From Candidatus Zixiibacteriota bacterium (lineage in GTDB: Bacteria > Zixibacteria > MSB-5A5 > GN15 > PGXB01), in contig JAFGAL010000014.1 in assembly GCA_016933695.1 (NCBI GenBank), positions 16,808-80,807 on the forward strand: a DNA stretch of 64,000 nucleotides, written 5' to 3'. The notes under the pieces are model-generated. The model was not told the origin of the DNA. It worked only from the letters and a program-made list of their open reading frames with translations, and did no database searches. Below are positions 17,538-25,517 of this stretch, piece by piece; position 1 is the first letter of the stretch, and the number at the start of each line of letters is the position of its first letter. The position numbers were made by a program, and so were the translations under genes.

Positions 17538-18938
17538 ATGCACAGGCACAAGACATGTGGGGGAACATACCGCTTTTTAGTACTGCTGACGGTATTGATA
17601 TTGCCGTCCATTCTCTTCAGCCAGGAAACGATGATTCCGGGAAAGGTCATTGTCGGGTTTTACGACGGATCATCGCCGGAAGCAACCGCCCGTCGCGTCG
17701 GAGCGAAAGTCGTTCGGTCAATCCAGAGTATGAATGTCCACCTGCTGTCATTTTCCGAATCCAATTCAATCGACGACATGGTCACAAACCTTTCATCTCA
17801 GCCCGGTGTAAGATTCGTTCAGCCGGATTATGTGATGTCTCTTCCCGAAACGGGACAGATCAGCCAGGAATTCCCCGATGGAAACCGTCCGGTGTACGTA
17901 CGGGGAGTCAGTCCGGAAACCTATTACAAACAGCCGGGGGTTTACAATATCGGCGTTGATTCCGCCAATATCATCGCCACCGGGACCGATGTTTTGGTTG
18001 CCGTAATCGACAACGGATTTGATTTTGATCATCCGCTGTTCAAACAGGCCTATATATCTTCAGGATATGATTATATCGACTTCGACAACGATGCCTCTGC
18101 GGAACCGGGGACATTGCAAAGCCACGGGACTTTCGTGGCCGGGATTGTTGTTCGCGTTGCGCCGGATTGCAAACTGCTTCCCCTTCGGGCATTTAATGAA
18201 GAAGGCGTCGGCAATTGCTTTGCCATTGCCCAGGCGATTTCCAAAGCAATCGACGATGATGCCAATGTCATCAACATGAGTTTCAGTATGTATCAAAGCA
18301 ATCCGTTAATCGAACACGCTATTACGGAGGCGGTCCGGGCGGGCATTGCGCTCGTTGCCGCGGTCGGAAATGACAGCTGTGACATAACATCATATCCCGG
18401 CGCATATCAATACGTGTTGGCGGTTTCGGCCATCAATGATGCCGATGTTCTCGCGAGTTTTTCGAATTATGGCGACTATATTGATATCTGTGCACCGGGA
18501 GTGGATATTTACAGTGCACTGTCCGGCGAATATGAATGGGGCACCTGGTCGGGAACATCATTCGCCGCTCCGTTTGTCAGCGCCGCCTGCGCATTGGTGC
18601 TTGATTTAAAGCCGGCCTGGAAATCCAGAAAAGTCTGGAATCATATCAAGACAACTGCCAATACCGATCTAGAATGGGGGACAGTGCCGCTAAACGATCC
18701 GCAGTATGGCGATGGCTGTATCGATGTATATGAAGCGGTTTTGAGTATTATCAAAGGCGATGTCAATGACGACGGTGAAGTAAATTTTCTTGATATTGAT
18801 TTCTTAAACCGTTTTGTCAATATGGCCGGACCGGCGCCTCTGCCAATCCGCGCTGTCGGCGATGTGGACGGTTCCGGACTGGTGGACACGGCAGATGTCC
18901 GGATTTTGATCGAGGAAGTATACAAAAAAGGCGAATAA
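17538..18938 (+). CDS. Secreted subtilase (S8) with C-terminal dockerin-like pair
   Basis: A 466-residue exported serine protease. A signal peptide (hydrophobic FLVLLTVLILPSILFS) is followed by an I9-like propeptide (GKVIVGFYDG...FVQPDYVMS) and the S8 domain with Asp158 (AVIDNGFD), His196 (SHGTFVAG) and Ser341 (GTSFAAP), so the triad is complete. The C-terminus is a dockerin-like pair (GDVNDDGEVNFLDIDFLNRF and GDVDGSGLVDTADVRIL) and lacks the NPFNP sorting domain found on the first subtilase. The start at 17538 has GAGAGG upstream and lies 16 bases after the CHAT stop, so it is the last gene of the sigma/anti-sigma/CHAT operon. A strong terminator follows. Confidence 0.9.
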   Translation: MHRHKTCGGTYRFLVLLTVLILPSILFSQETMIPGKVIVGFYDGSSPEATARRVGAKVVRSIQSMNVHLLSFSESNSIDDMVTNLSSQPGVRFVQPDYVMSLPETGQISQEFPDGNRPVYVRGVSPETYYKQPGVYNIGVDSANIIATGTDVLVAVIDNGFDFDHPLFKQAYISSGYDYIDFDNDASAEPGTLQSHGTFVAGIVVRVAPDCKLLPLRAFNEEGVGNCFAIAQAISKAIDDDANVINMSFSMYQSNPLIEHAITEAVRAGIALVAAVGNDSCDITSYPGAYQYVLAVSAINDADVLASFSNYGDYIDICAPGVDIYSALSGEYEWGTWSGTSFAAPFVSAACALVLDLKPAWKSRKVWNHIKTTANTDLEWGTVPLNDPQYGDGCIDVYEAVLSIIKGDVNDDGEVNFLDIDFLNRFVNMAGPAPLPIRAVGDVDGSGLVDTADVRILIEEVYKKGE

Positions 18939-19238
18939 CGCGCCGATGGATAAAAGACGCTTGTTTAACGGCCCCGTCATTCACGATGGGGCCGTTTTTT
19001 TCTTCCTCAAAACGATTTCAGATCATTTGACTCTATAATTTGGCTGCAAAGCTGTCGTTTACACCGGCAGAAGAGAGAAATCCTGCATTTTTTTACCTTC
19101 TCGATACTCTCCCATTAAATGAGGATTGCGCAATATACAATGGTCAGACGAGATTTTAATACGTCTTCGCACATTCGATTACATGACAACCTCACGATTC
19201 AGGGGCTTGAATAATACCTGGCACAAGGAGGGGGCGAT
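18939..19238. other. 300-base intergenic region
   Basis: It contains the operon terminator and a TATAAT at 19034-19039 without a recognisable -35 box 17 bases upstream. Nothing else was identified before the ribosome-binding site at 19225-19234. Confidence 0.5.
18968..19003 (+). terminator. Rho-independent terminator of the sigma-CHAT-subtilase operon
   Basis: An 11-bp stem (ACGGCCCCGTC / GATGGGGCCGT, one G-U pair) with a 6-base loop is followed by a run of seven or more Ts. Confidence 0.9.
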
Positions 19239-19304
19239 ATGCCGCAATTGACCACATGCGTATTTCAGTTATGGGAGAACCGCTCTTCCCTCATCGGAGA
19301 ATAA
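19239..19304 (+). CDS. 21-residue upstream ORF with strong ribosome-binding site
   Basis: ATG at 19239 follows a near-perfect AAGGAGGGGG (19225-19234). It encodes 21 residues (MPQLTTCVFQLW...) and its stop overlaps the ATG of the degraded gene downstream (TAATG at 19302-19306). It may be a leader peptide coupling translation, or a remnant of the original gene start displaced by a frameshift. Confidence 0.35.
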   Translation: MPQLTTCVFQLWENRSSLIGE

Positions 19305-19948
19305 TGAATATATTTCTAACTATCATATTGGTGTTTCTTCTGCCGGCCGTCCTTGCGGCAAAGCTTTTTCTACAACCACTGGTTGATAACGTCAGAATAG
19401 TCACCGGCACGATAGCCATGTATAATAACCTGAACCAGGCAGTTCCCAACGCTATGGTTTACGTAACCGCAACCGATCCGACCGGCGGCACGTACACTGC
19501 CGTCACGGGCTCGGACGGTACCGACGATTTTCAAATTTCCGGCGTCAAGAAGCCATCCGATGAATGGTGTTTCGAAGAGACCGATATCTCGCACGCGACC
19601 ATGACGTACAGTCCCGCGGACAACAACGTCATCTCCGCATGTGAAAGCGGCCGGGTGTACGGCGACGGCGGCGATATGCTGGCTCTGACCACGCCACAGG
19701 GCTCCAGCCTCACCAATCGCCCCAACTCGTTCAATCCTGCGACCATGATCGAGATGTATCTGCCGGATGCCACGGACTGGTCGATTACCATTTTCAATAT
19801 CGCCGGTCGGAAGGTTGCGGAAATAGCAGGAACTGGCCGGCAGAGACGGGCGACAACCAACTGGAATGCCGACGGATATGCCTCCGGGTATATTTCTACC
19901 GGGCGCAGATCGGGGGTATCGTGTAACATGAAAGCTATCATAAACTGA
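19304..19948 (+). pseudogene. Degraded sorting-domain protein gene (frameshifted C-terminus)
   Basis: The frame from 19304 encodes a signal peptide (MNIFLTIILVFLLPAVLAA), a short Ig-like region and then a type IX sorting domain in decay. The usual NPFNP is PNSFNPATMIE and the conserved 'ASGVYFYR' near the end is broken: after ADGYASG the correct continuation VYFYRAQIGGIV is found only by shifting frame at 19888 (GTA TAT TTC TAC CGG), and that frame then meets TAA. The frame as written yields the unrelated YISTGRRSGVSCN. At about 215 residues the protein is also short for such cargo. I read this as a pseudogene, or less likely a sequencing error. Confidence 0.6.
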
Positions 19949-20036
19949 AATGATCTCTAAACGAGGGGGCGTTCGGAGTCCGGAAAACCGGTCTTCGGAC
20001 AAGAGGGATCTGTCTTACACGTAATCCTCTCTTAGC

Positions 20037-20068
20037 AAAACGCCGCTGGCAACAGCGGCGTTTTATTT
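20037..20068 (+). terminator. Terminator after the degraded gene
   Basis: A perfect 12-bp stem (AAAACGCCGCTG / CAGCGGCGTTTT) with loop GCAA is followed by T-rich sequence. The A-rich left arm could also let it work on the minus strand. Confidence 0.8.
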
Positions 20069-20090
20069 TGTCACTTTGTATTTCACCAAT

Positions 20091-20118
20091 AAAAAAACCC
20101 CGCCATCGGGCGGGGTTT
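20091..20118 (-). terminator. Terminator of the exported-protein gene
   Basis: AAACCCCGCC / GGCGGGGTTT, a perfect 10-bp stem with a 4-base loop, is preceded on the plus strand by a run of As, which gives a U-tract on minus-strand transcripts. It lies 37 bases past the stop of the gene at 20155-20811. Confidence 0.85.
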
Positions 20119-20154
20119 ATAATTCTAATTATCGCAATCCTGACTTACATTCTA

Positions 20155-20811
20155 CTATTTCAGCTCCGGCCATTTCAGGCTTTCCACCATAGTCAGAACT
20201 TCTTTCATCAAGTCATTGTAAAAGGCTTTTTCACAGTCCAGCAGACAAAACAGCGTATACTTGCCGTTTTTGACTGCGATCATTCCCACTCCATAGGTCC
20301 TTGGGATCGTCTCGTCCATCCCGAGCTTTTTGGTGAAATGCGAACCGCCATCCCAGCGAGCGGCCTTTTTACCGTCGATTTCAAGCGAGGATTTATTCTC
20401 GCGGTTCAGGCCGTCGAAAAACAGATTTTCCTCCAACTGCAACAGTATGCTGAGAATTTCCTTTTTGTTATCGGATTTGTAGCTGTTGCTTGCGATCGAA
20501 TCCACCAGTGCGCCGGGAAGCATCGGTTCTTCGACGATATAAAACTCCAGTGTGGGGACCTTGGCCAGCCCGGGATATGCCATTAATTCGCCCGGAATTT
20601 CATGATCCTTTTGCTGAAGAACCAGGCGAATCTTCTTGTCCGGCTTTTGCAGTTCCGGCTCCCAGTTTTCCAGGAGAGTCAGCTTGAAATCGTATTCCGC
20701 ATCGGTATAGACGTTTTTGTCGATGTCTCCCGATTTGGGCCTTTTCTTGCGGGCGAAGGCTGACGGCAGGCAGATTAAAATGATAAGACCGAATACAAGT
20801 AAACGTTTCAT
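20155..20811 (-). CDS. Exported protein of unknown function
   Basis: A 218-residue protein with a clear signal peptide (MKRLLVFGLIILICLPSAFA). The mature part is a single domain with sequences such as YDFKLTLLENWEPELQ and RWDGGSHFTKKLG, broadly reminiscent of the PsbP/MOG1-like 'y.f.l.ip.~W' fold that occurs in bacterial exported stress proteins. I could not assign a family. AAGGAGG lies 12 bases before the ATG. It is monocistronic and ends in its own terminator. Confidence 0.65.
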   Translation of the reverse strand: MKRLLVFGLIILICLPSAFARKKRPKSGDIDKNVYTDAEYDFKLTLLENWEPELQKPDKKIRLVLQQKDHEIPGELMAYPGLAKVPTLEFYIVEEPMLPGALVDSIASNSYKSDNKKEILSILLQLEENLFFDGLNRENKSSLEIDGKKAARWDGGSHFTKKLGMDETIPRTYGVGMIAVKNGKYTLFCLLDCEKAFYNDLMKEVLTMVESLKWPELK

Positions 20812-21210
20812 GACGGCTCGAACCTCCTTATGGGTTTTTCGTGTCCAGCTCCGCCGGAATTGCTGCGAGGGTCGTCAGAGATGAGAATCCCGGCCAAACC
20901 TATAAAAGAGATCTTTCTTTCCCGTAATAAAATAATCACGATTGTATCATTTCGCAAGTCCATTCCTTTTAAGCGCCAGACGCCAATAAGACCCCTCACA
21001 TGTTTCCATTCTGCACAGAAAGAACTTCCAATCGTCAAAAACCCATATCAATAAAGGGTTGACAAGATTCGACTCCCGCCTTATTTTGCAGGCGAAGATA
21101 GTTGGGCTATACAAATTACAAACCTTCCTTCTTTACAATATTCGTATCAGCTTGGAGTATCCTGAAGGAAGCAACCGCAACATAATGCTATCCCAAGGGA
21201 GGTAAACATT
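20812..21210. other. Intergenic region upstream of the 34-residue peptide gene
   Basis: It carries the ribosome-binding site of the exported protein (minus) at its left end, a plus-strand promoter at 21059-21087, and a leader of about 120 bases ahead of the peptide gene. No other gene is evident in it. Confidence 0.5.
21059..21087 (+). promoter_or_regulatory. Sigma70-type promoter for the small peptide gene
   Basis: TTGACA at 21059-21064 matches the -35 consensus exactly. After 17 bases comes TATTTT (21082-21087), a fair -10. It points at the 34-residue ORF 124 bases downstream. Confidence 0.5.
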
Positions 21211-21315
21211 ATGTTTCTCTGGCTTCACAACCTGATCTGCGCCCTGTTCTTTGGGGGCAATGCACCGGATTGGCTAATCTGGTTGCATCAACTGCTTGGT
21301 TTGGGTGGCGGGTAA
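21211..21315 (+). CDS. 34-residue hydrophobic peptide
   Basis: ATG at 21211 follows AAGGGAGGT with a 7-base spacer, among the better ribosome-binding sites in the window. The peptide begins MFLWLHNLICALFFGG, contains tryptophans at 4, 21 and 24 and ends LLGLGGG. Its hydrophobic helix could insert in the membrane. With the upstream TTGACA promoter and a terminator 27 bases after the stop it forms a complete one-gene unit. Possible roles include a small membrane regulator, a type I toxin-like peptide or a leader peptide; the sequence does not decide between them. I recognise no homologue. Confidence 0.5.
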   Translation: MFLWLHNLICALFFGGNAPDWLIWLHQLLGLGGG

Positions 21316-21341
21316 AATATCCCGTACACCTGATAGTCGAC

Positions 21342-21371
21342 AAGGCGGAATTGCACTCGATTCCGCCTTTA
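21342..21371 (+). terminator. Terminator of the small peptide gene
   Basis: AAGGCGGAAT / ATTCCGCCTT, a perfect 10-bp stem with an 8-base loop, is followed by a short T-run. Confidence 0.75.
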
Positions 21372-21519
21372 CATTGTACCCGCATTACGGATTGGCATAT
21401 CGGCGGCTATCTTGCACATCGGCGAAACCTCTTATTGACAGTGGCTTTTTCAACTGCCATCTATCGGGTCGGTTTCACCGCCATCAACTCAAATTGCATT
21501 ATTTCTTTATCGTGATGTA

Positions 21520-22011
21520 TTACAATGTCTTTTGCATCCAGACCATGTCGAAATCAAGGCCTTTTTTACAGCCGATACGTTTAAATCGTCCACATTCGAT
21601 AAAACCACGTTGGCGATGAAACCGAATGCTTCCGTCGTTAAGAGATGAAATCGACGCCAGAAATATCTCGATGCCGCGCTTTCTGGCTTCGGCTTCGAAA
21701 TGATCAAGCATTTGTTTGCCCAGCCCTTTGCCGGTATGATCCGGCAGGATAAAATAAGTAACTTCAGCGGTGCGACCAAACGAATCCGCCGGATGATAGG
21801 GATGAATGAAACCGAATCCGACAATCTCGCCGGTTTCGGTTTTGACGACCAGCGAGGGATAATCGCCGATCATCATGAGAAACCGATCGAATAGACGGTA
21901 ATTGACTTTGACACCGAAATACGCAGCAAAGCTGTTTTCCACGAAATAGTTGAATATATCAATAACGGCCGTGCGCGCATCCGGCATCATCGGCTCAAGA
22001 CGGTATTGCAT
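21520..22011 (-). CDS. GNAT-family N-acetyltransferase
   Basis: A 163-residue acetyltransferase. The acetyl-CoA pyrophosphate loop is GKGLGK within VTYFILPDHTGKGLGKQML, preceded by the beta-strand VGFGFIHPY; the C-terminal part (SIRFHRQRGFIECG) matches the family's 'a..lyek.GF...g'. The overall pattern, including MPDARTAVIDIFNYFVENS at the N-terminus, is closest to the phosphinothricin-type acetyltransferase group, though the substrate cannot be read from sequence. It lies 13 bases downstream of the M1-like gene on the same strand, so the two may share a transcript. Confidence 0.85.
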   Translation of the reverse strand: MQYRLEPMMPDARTAVIDIFNYFVENSFAAYFGVKVNYRLFDRFLMMIGDYPSLVVKTETGEIVGFGFIHPYHPADSFGRTAEVTYFILPDHTGKGLGKQMLDHFEAEARKRGIEIFLASISSLNDGSIRFHRQRGFIECGRFKRIGCKKGLDFDMVWMQKTL

Positions 22012-22024
22012 AAGAAAAACCCTT

Positions 22025-23347
22025 TTACTTCATCAATCCCGGCTGGGAAAGCATCACCCGGATTTTCGTCTCAAGCGTTCCGTCCGGATCGTAATTCGCC
22101 ACGTACGTCATGAAATCCTGATAGGTCAACACCCGTCCGAGAAAATCCCGATATATGTCATTCAACATCTGCCAGTAGGCGCCGTCGCCGATTTGCCGAC
22201 AGATAACATCGAGGACGTACGGCCCTTTGGCGTATATCACCATGCCTTTAGCCTGGCTGTCGAGCTGATCAATATCGATAATCGGAATATCTCCGCGCGA
22301 TCCCTCGATTTCATGGTACTGCGCCAGCATGGCCTGCATTTCGCGGACGTATACGTCCTCGCCGATAATTTCCTTGTTCATCAACATGCGCGCATGCTGG
22401 GGAATAATCACCGCCGGGAGCCAGAATCCCTTACCCTGGTACCGTCCGAATACACCGGAGCCGAACCATTGCTGGGCAATCGAGACGTGCAGGGTTTCGT
22501 ACTGCCCCTGGCGATAGCTGTCAAGATACTGTTTGCCGAGCGTCATCAGCCCCGTGGAAACATTCGCTCCCTGCAAATCGGAATCATCCATCAGCGTCAG
22601 TCGCGAATGCGGGTAATCACCCAGACGGTCGCTGAAAAAATCGAACACCGCCGCAGCTTCATTGAGGATATTATCCACCAACTGATCCTTCAACATGCCG
22701 GAATTGTAAAAATATATCTCCTTGTCGCCTCGGGTATTTTCGATTTTGGTGATCTCATATAAATTGGACCGTGCGAAAATGATCGGGATTTTAAATACCG
22801 GAATGGCGGTTTCCCAGACAAATCGGGCGGGATCGGCATAGGTGTCTTCTTCTATCAGATTGCCGCTTGCAATAACGATAAAATCATCCGGGACCTCGGC
22901 GATAATGGTTACGATAGCGTTATCATCGGCAATCATCGGATACCAGCGATGACCGCGATCAAGCGCCAAGCGGTCGGATTTTTGCGTAAACTGCAGAGCA
23001 TAGACAAAACGCAGGATCAATTCGGTTGCCTCAACCTGATCGGGTTGCACGCCCAGATACAGCGAATCCTGCCCGCCGAAGCTGTAATGCATATTGGACC
23101 AGTTACCGGAACCGTCCGTTTTGGCCTGTATCGACTTAATCCCGGCAAACGAAGAAAACAGCATCATGAACTCGTCGATATCATCCGGCTTGGTAATATG
23201 CACATCGGCGGTCACATCGACGCGATTCGATTCTGGATCGAACGATACCTGCATGTCGTATGAAACAACATCAATCTCACCGGCAAACACAACGGATGCG
23301 AAAACAACAAGAACCGCACACAGCCATCCGATATCTGTAAAGCGCAT
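22025..23347 (-). CDS. Exported M1-aminopeptidase-like protein lacking the zinc site
   Basis: A 440-residue protein with a signal peptide (LCAVLVVFASVVFAG). The N-terminal half matches the M1 beta-domain (VSYDMQVSFDPESNRVDVTA), then HRWYPMIADD and the catalytic-domain core. At the site where M1 enzymes have HExxHQWFG, this protein has VSIAQQWFG (288-296): both histidines and the glutamate are replaced. The usual NEGF glutamate ligand is KGFW. It therefore should not bind zinc and is probably a pseudoenzyme. The start is set by GGAGG 5 bases before ATG 23347 (an adjacent ATG at 23350 is too close). The potassium-transport genes lie upstream on the same strand, 47 bases away. Confidence 0.75.
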   Translation of the reverse strand: MRFTDIGWLCAVLVVFASVVFAGEIDVVSYDMQVSFDPESNRVDVTADVHITKPDDIDEFMMLFSSFAGIKSIQAKTDGSGNWSNMHYSFGGQDSLYLGVQPDQVEATELILRFVYALQFTQKSDRLALDRGHRWYPMIADDNAIVTIIAEVPDDFIVIASGNLIEEDTYADPARFVWETAIPVFKIPIIFARSNLYEITKIENTRGDKEIYFYNSGMLKDQLVDNILNEAAAVFDFFSDRLGDYPHSRLTLMDDSDLQGANVSTGLMTLGKQYLDSYRQGQYETLHVSIAQQWFGSGVFGRYQGKGFWLPAVIIPQHARMLMNKEIIGEDVYVREMQAMLAQYHEIEGSRGDIPIIDIDQLDSQAKGMVIYAKGPYVLDVICRQIGDGAYWQMLNDIYRDFLGRVLTYQDFMTYVANYDPDGTLETKIRVMLSQPGLMK

Positions 23348-23394
23348 CATATCCTCCTTTAAAAACATATCGGGGCGTTATCGTAATAGACGTA

Positions 23395-24045
23395 TTACCC
23401 CTTGATTTTGATGATATCTTCTTCTTTGCCCAGCACAATCAACACGTCGGTATCAAGCACTTTGTACTCACCGCCCGGAGCGAAATAGAACTCGCCGGTT
23501 TGACTGTTTTTGACCGCGACCACCTGAACATGATACTTCGAACGCAGGCCAAGCTCTTTCAACTGCTTATTGAAATAAGCATCGGGCGGAAGCAGTTCCG
23601 CCACGTAGAAGTCATCAGCCAGCGGCAGGAAATCGATTAAATTCTGACGAGCCAGTGAATGGGACAGGCGAATCGCCATTTGTTCTTCGGGTATCACCGT
23701 CTCGGTTGCGCCGACCTTGATAAGGATTTTAGCATGATCAGATGAATTGGCTTTGACAATAATCGACCGCGCACCCAGCTCTTTAAGATACAGGGTGATT
23801 AAAATCGCGGCGTGCGAATCCTTGCCGGTCGAAACCACAAAACAGTCGTAGGCATCGACACCGAGATTTTCCAGAAAACTCCGCTCCGTGGCATCGGCCA
23901 CGATGGCAATGTGGGCCTTTTCCTGCACGGACTGCGCCTTGTTTTTGTCGACATCAATGGCAGTCACTTTGCATGAAAGCCCGGCCAGTTCTTTGGCCAC
24001 GGTCGCCCCGAAATTCCCCAGCCCGATTACACCGAATGTTTTCAT
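23395..24045 (-). CDS. trkA: Trk/Ktr potassium uptake regulatory subunit (RCK)
   Basis: A 216-residue protein with an N-terminal RCK Rossmann domain (GLGNFG at 8-13, acidic strand-2 end AIDVDKNK) and a C-terminal RCK-C/TrkA-C domain. At this length it is a single-unit KtrA-type gating subunit, forming a cytoplasmic ring that binds nucleotides and opens the TrkH-type channel. It lies 7 bases after the stop of the TrkH-like gene, in the same operon. Confidence 0.92.
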   Translation of the reverse strand: MKTFGVIGLGNFGATVAKELAGLSCKVTAIDVDKNKAQSVQEKAHIAIVADATERSFLENLGVDAYDCFVVSTGKDSHAAILITLYLKELGARSIIVKANSSDHAKILIKVGATETVIPEEQMAIRLSHSLARQNLIDFLPLADDFYVAELLPPDAYFNKQLKELGLRSKYHVQVVAVKNSQTGEFYFAPGGEYKVLDTDVLIVLGKEEDIIKIKG

Positions 24046-24052
24046 ATCGACT

Positions 24053-25408
24053 TCATCCTACCATAACCGGTTCTTCAACATATACGATCTCACCCTTGCG
24101 CGGGGGATGCGCCAGGGTCAATACCAGCGTCAGCAATCCCACCCTACCGATGAACATCAATAAGATAATAATGATTTTGCCGAAATCATGCAAATGCTCG
24201 GTCATCCCGAGCGACAGGCCCACGGTACCGAATGCGGAGATCACCTCGAACAAATTGTCGCCGAACCATCCGTGCACCATGCGATGCGGCAGTGGTTTTT
24301 CTTCGGCAACCAGTAATGTCACCAGCATGAGAACGATTATAAAAACCGCGATCAGGATCACAGTCAGGGCGCGGGAAACCGAATCAGTGCTAATCGAACG
24401 CCGGAAGGCTTTCACCGCGTTGCGACCGAGAAAACGATTATAGGCCAGCAACATGACAATGCCGAAGGTGGTGGCTTTCACCCCGCCGCCGGTCGATCCC
24501 GGACAGGCACCGATAAACATGAGAATCATGGTCAGCACCAGACTCACTTCGGTCAATCCGGCCTGGGGAACGGTGTTAAACCCCGCCGTACGGGCTGTCA
24601 CTGCCTGGAAAAAGGCATTAGCCAGTCCGGATATTATCCCCATCTCGTCGAAGGCATTGTTGAAATCGGCGAAGTAAAACGCGATTGTTCCACCGACCAA
24701 TAAAACACCGGTCAGACTCAGGCACAGTTTGCAGTGAAGCGAAAGCTGTCCCCGACGAAGCACCGCCAGCGAAAACAACTCGGCAATAACAATAAAGCCC
24801 AATCCCCCGCAGATAATCAGAAACGAGAACATCGCGATTACCAGAACATTACCGCTGAAGCTTTCCAGGCTGTCGCTGAATGTCGAAAACCCCGCATTGC
24901 AAAACGCCGAAACGGAATGAAACACTGCGTCAAATGCCGCCTGATCGACAGGAAGCCCCTTGCTAAACAGGGCAAACAACACTACGGCGCCTATCAGTTC
25001 GAATGCCAGTGTCACCGCGATGACGGATTTGAGAAGGCTTGTCGACGAGATTTTTCGATCGTTACCCAGTGTATTGGCGAGAATCAACCGATCTTTGAAT
25101 GAAAGACGTGGCATGAATGACACCAGCAGGGCCGTAGTCAGAGTCATGATACCCAATCCCCCAAACTGGATTAACAGCAGAATCACCACCTGTCCGAATG
25201 TTGAGAAATCTTTCCCGGTATCGAGCACGGTTAACCCGGTCACGCAGACTGCTGACGTGGACGTAAACAGGGCATCGACAAATGAGATACGTCCATTCGT
25301 CGAACTGACCGGCAAAGACAATAAAACCGTCCCGATCACAATTGCTGTCAGAAAATAGACAACGATTTTACGATCAGGTTTTTTCCCCAGTAATTCCATG
25401 GCCGCCAT
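24053..25408 (-). CDS. trkH: TrkH/KtrB potassium uptake channel subunit
   Basis: A 451-residue polytopic membrane protein. Pore-loop motifs of the superfamily are present: TSTSAVCVTGLTVLDTG near the N-terminus, FHSVSAFCNAGFSTF, AVTARTAGFNTV and ISAFGTVGLSLG, each with the key glycine of the selectivity filter. The length fits KtrB. It precedes the RCK subunit gene by 7 bases, so the pair forms a complete K+ uptake system. The start (25408 or 25399) is uncertain because there is no clear ribosome-binding site. Confidence 0.92.
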   Translation of the reverse strand: MAAMELLGKKPDRKIVVYFLTAIVIGTVLLSLPVSSTNGRISFVDALFTSTSAVCVTGLTVLDTGKDFSTFGQVVILLLIQFGGLGIMTLTTALLVSFMPRLSFKDRLILANTLGNDRKISSTSLLKSVIAVTLAFELIGAVVLFALFSKGLPVDQAAFDAVFHSVSAFCNAGFSTFSDSLESFSGNVLVIAMFSFLIICGGLGFIVIAELFSLAVLRRGQLSLHCKLCLSLTGVLLVGGTIAFYFADFNNAFDEMGIISGLANAFFQAVTARTAGFNTVPQAGLTEVSLVLTMILMFIGACPGSTGGGVKATTFGIVMLLAYNRFLGRNAVKAFRRSISTDSVSRALTVILIAVFIIVLMLVTLLVAEEKPLPHRMVHGWFGDNLFEVISAFGTVGLSLGMTEHLHDFGKIIIILLMFIGRVGLLTLVLTLAHPPRKGEIVYVEEPVMVG

Positions 25409-25517
25409 ACATCTTATAATCGCAATATCGGGAATATATGCAGTTTTTTATGATGACAAATATGATAAAATAACCCGCGTGATCGGGATTGAACAATCCG
25501 GCTTATGAAAACGAAGC

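Noticed and set aside
21950..22762. 270-residue plus-strand frame
   Set aside because: It is antisense to the M1-like gene, whose signal peptide and fold motifs are clear.
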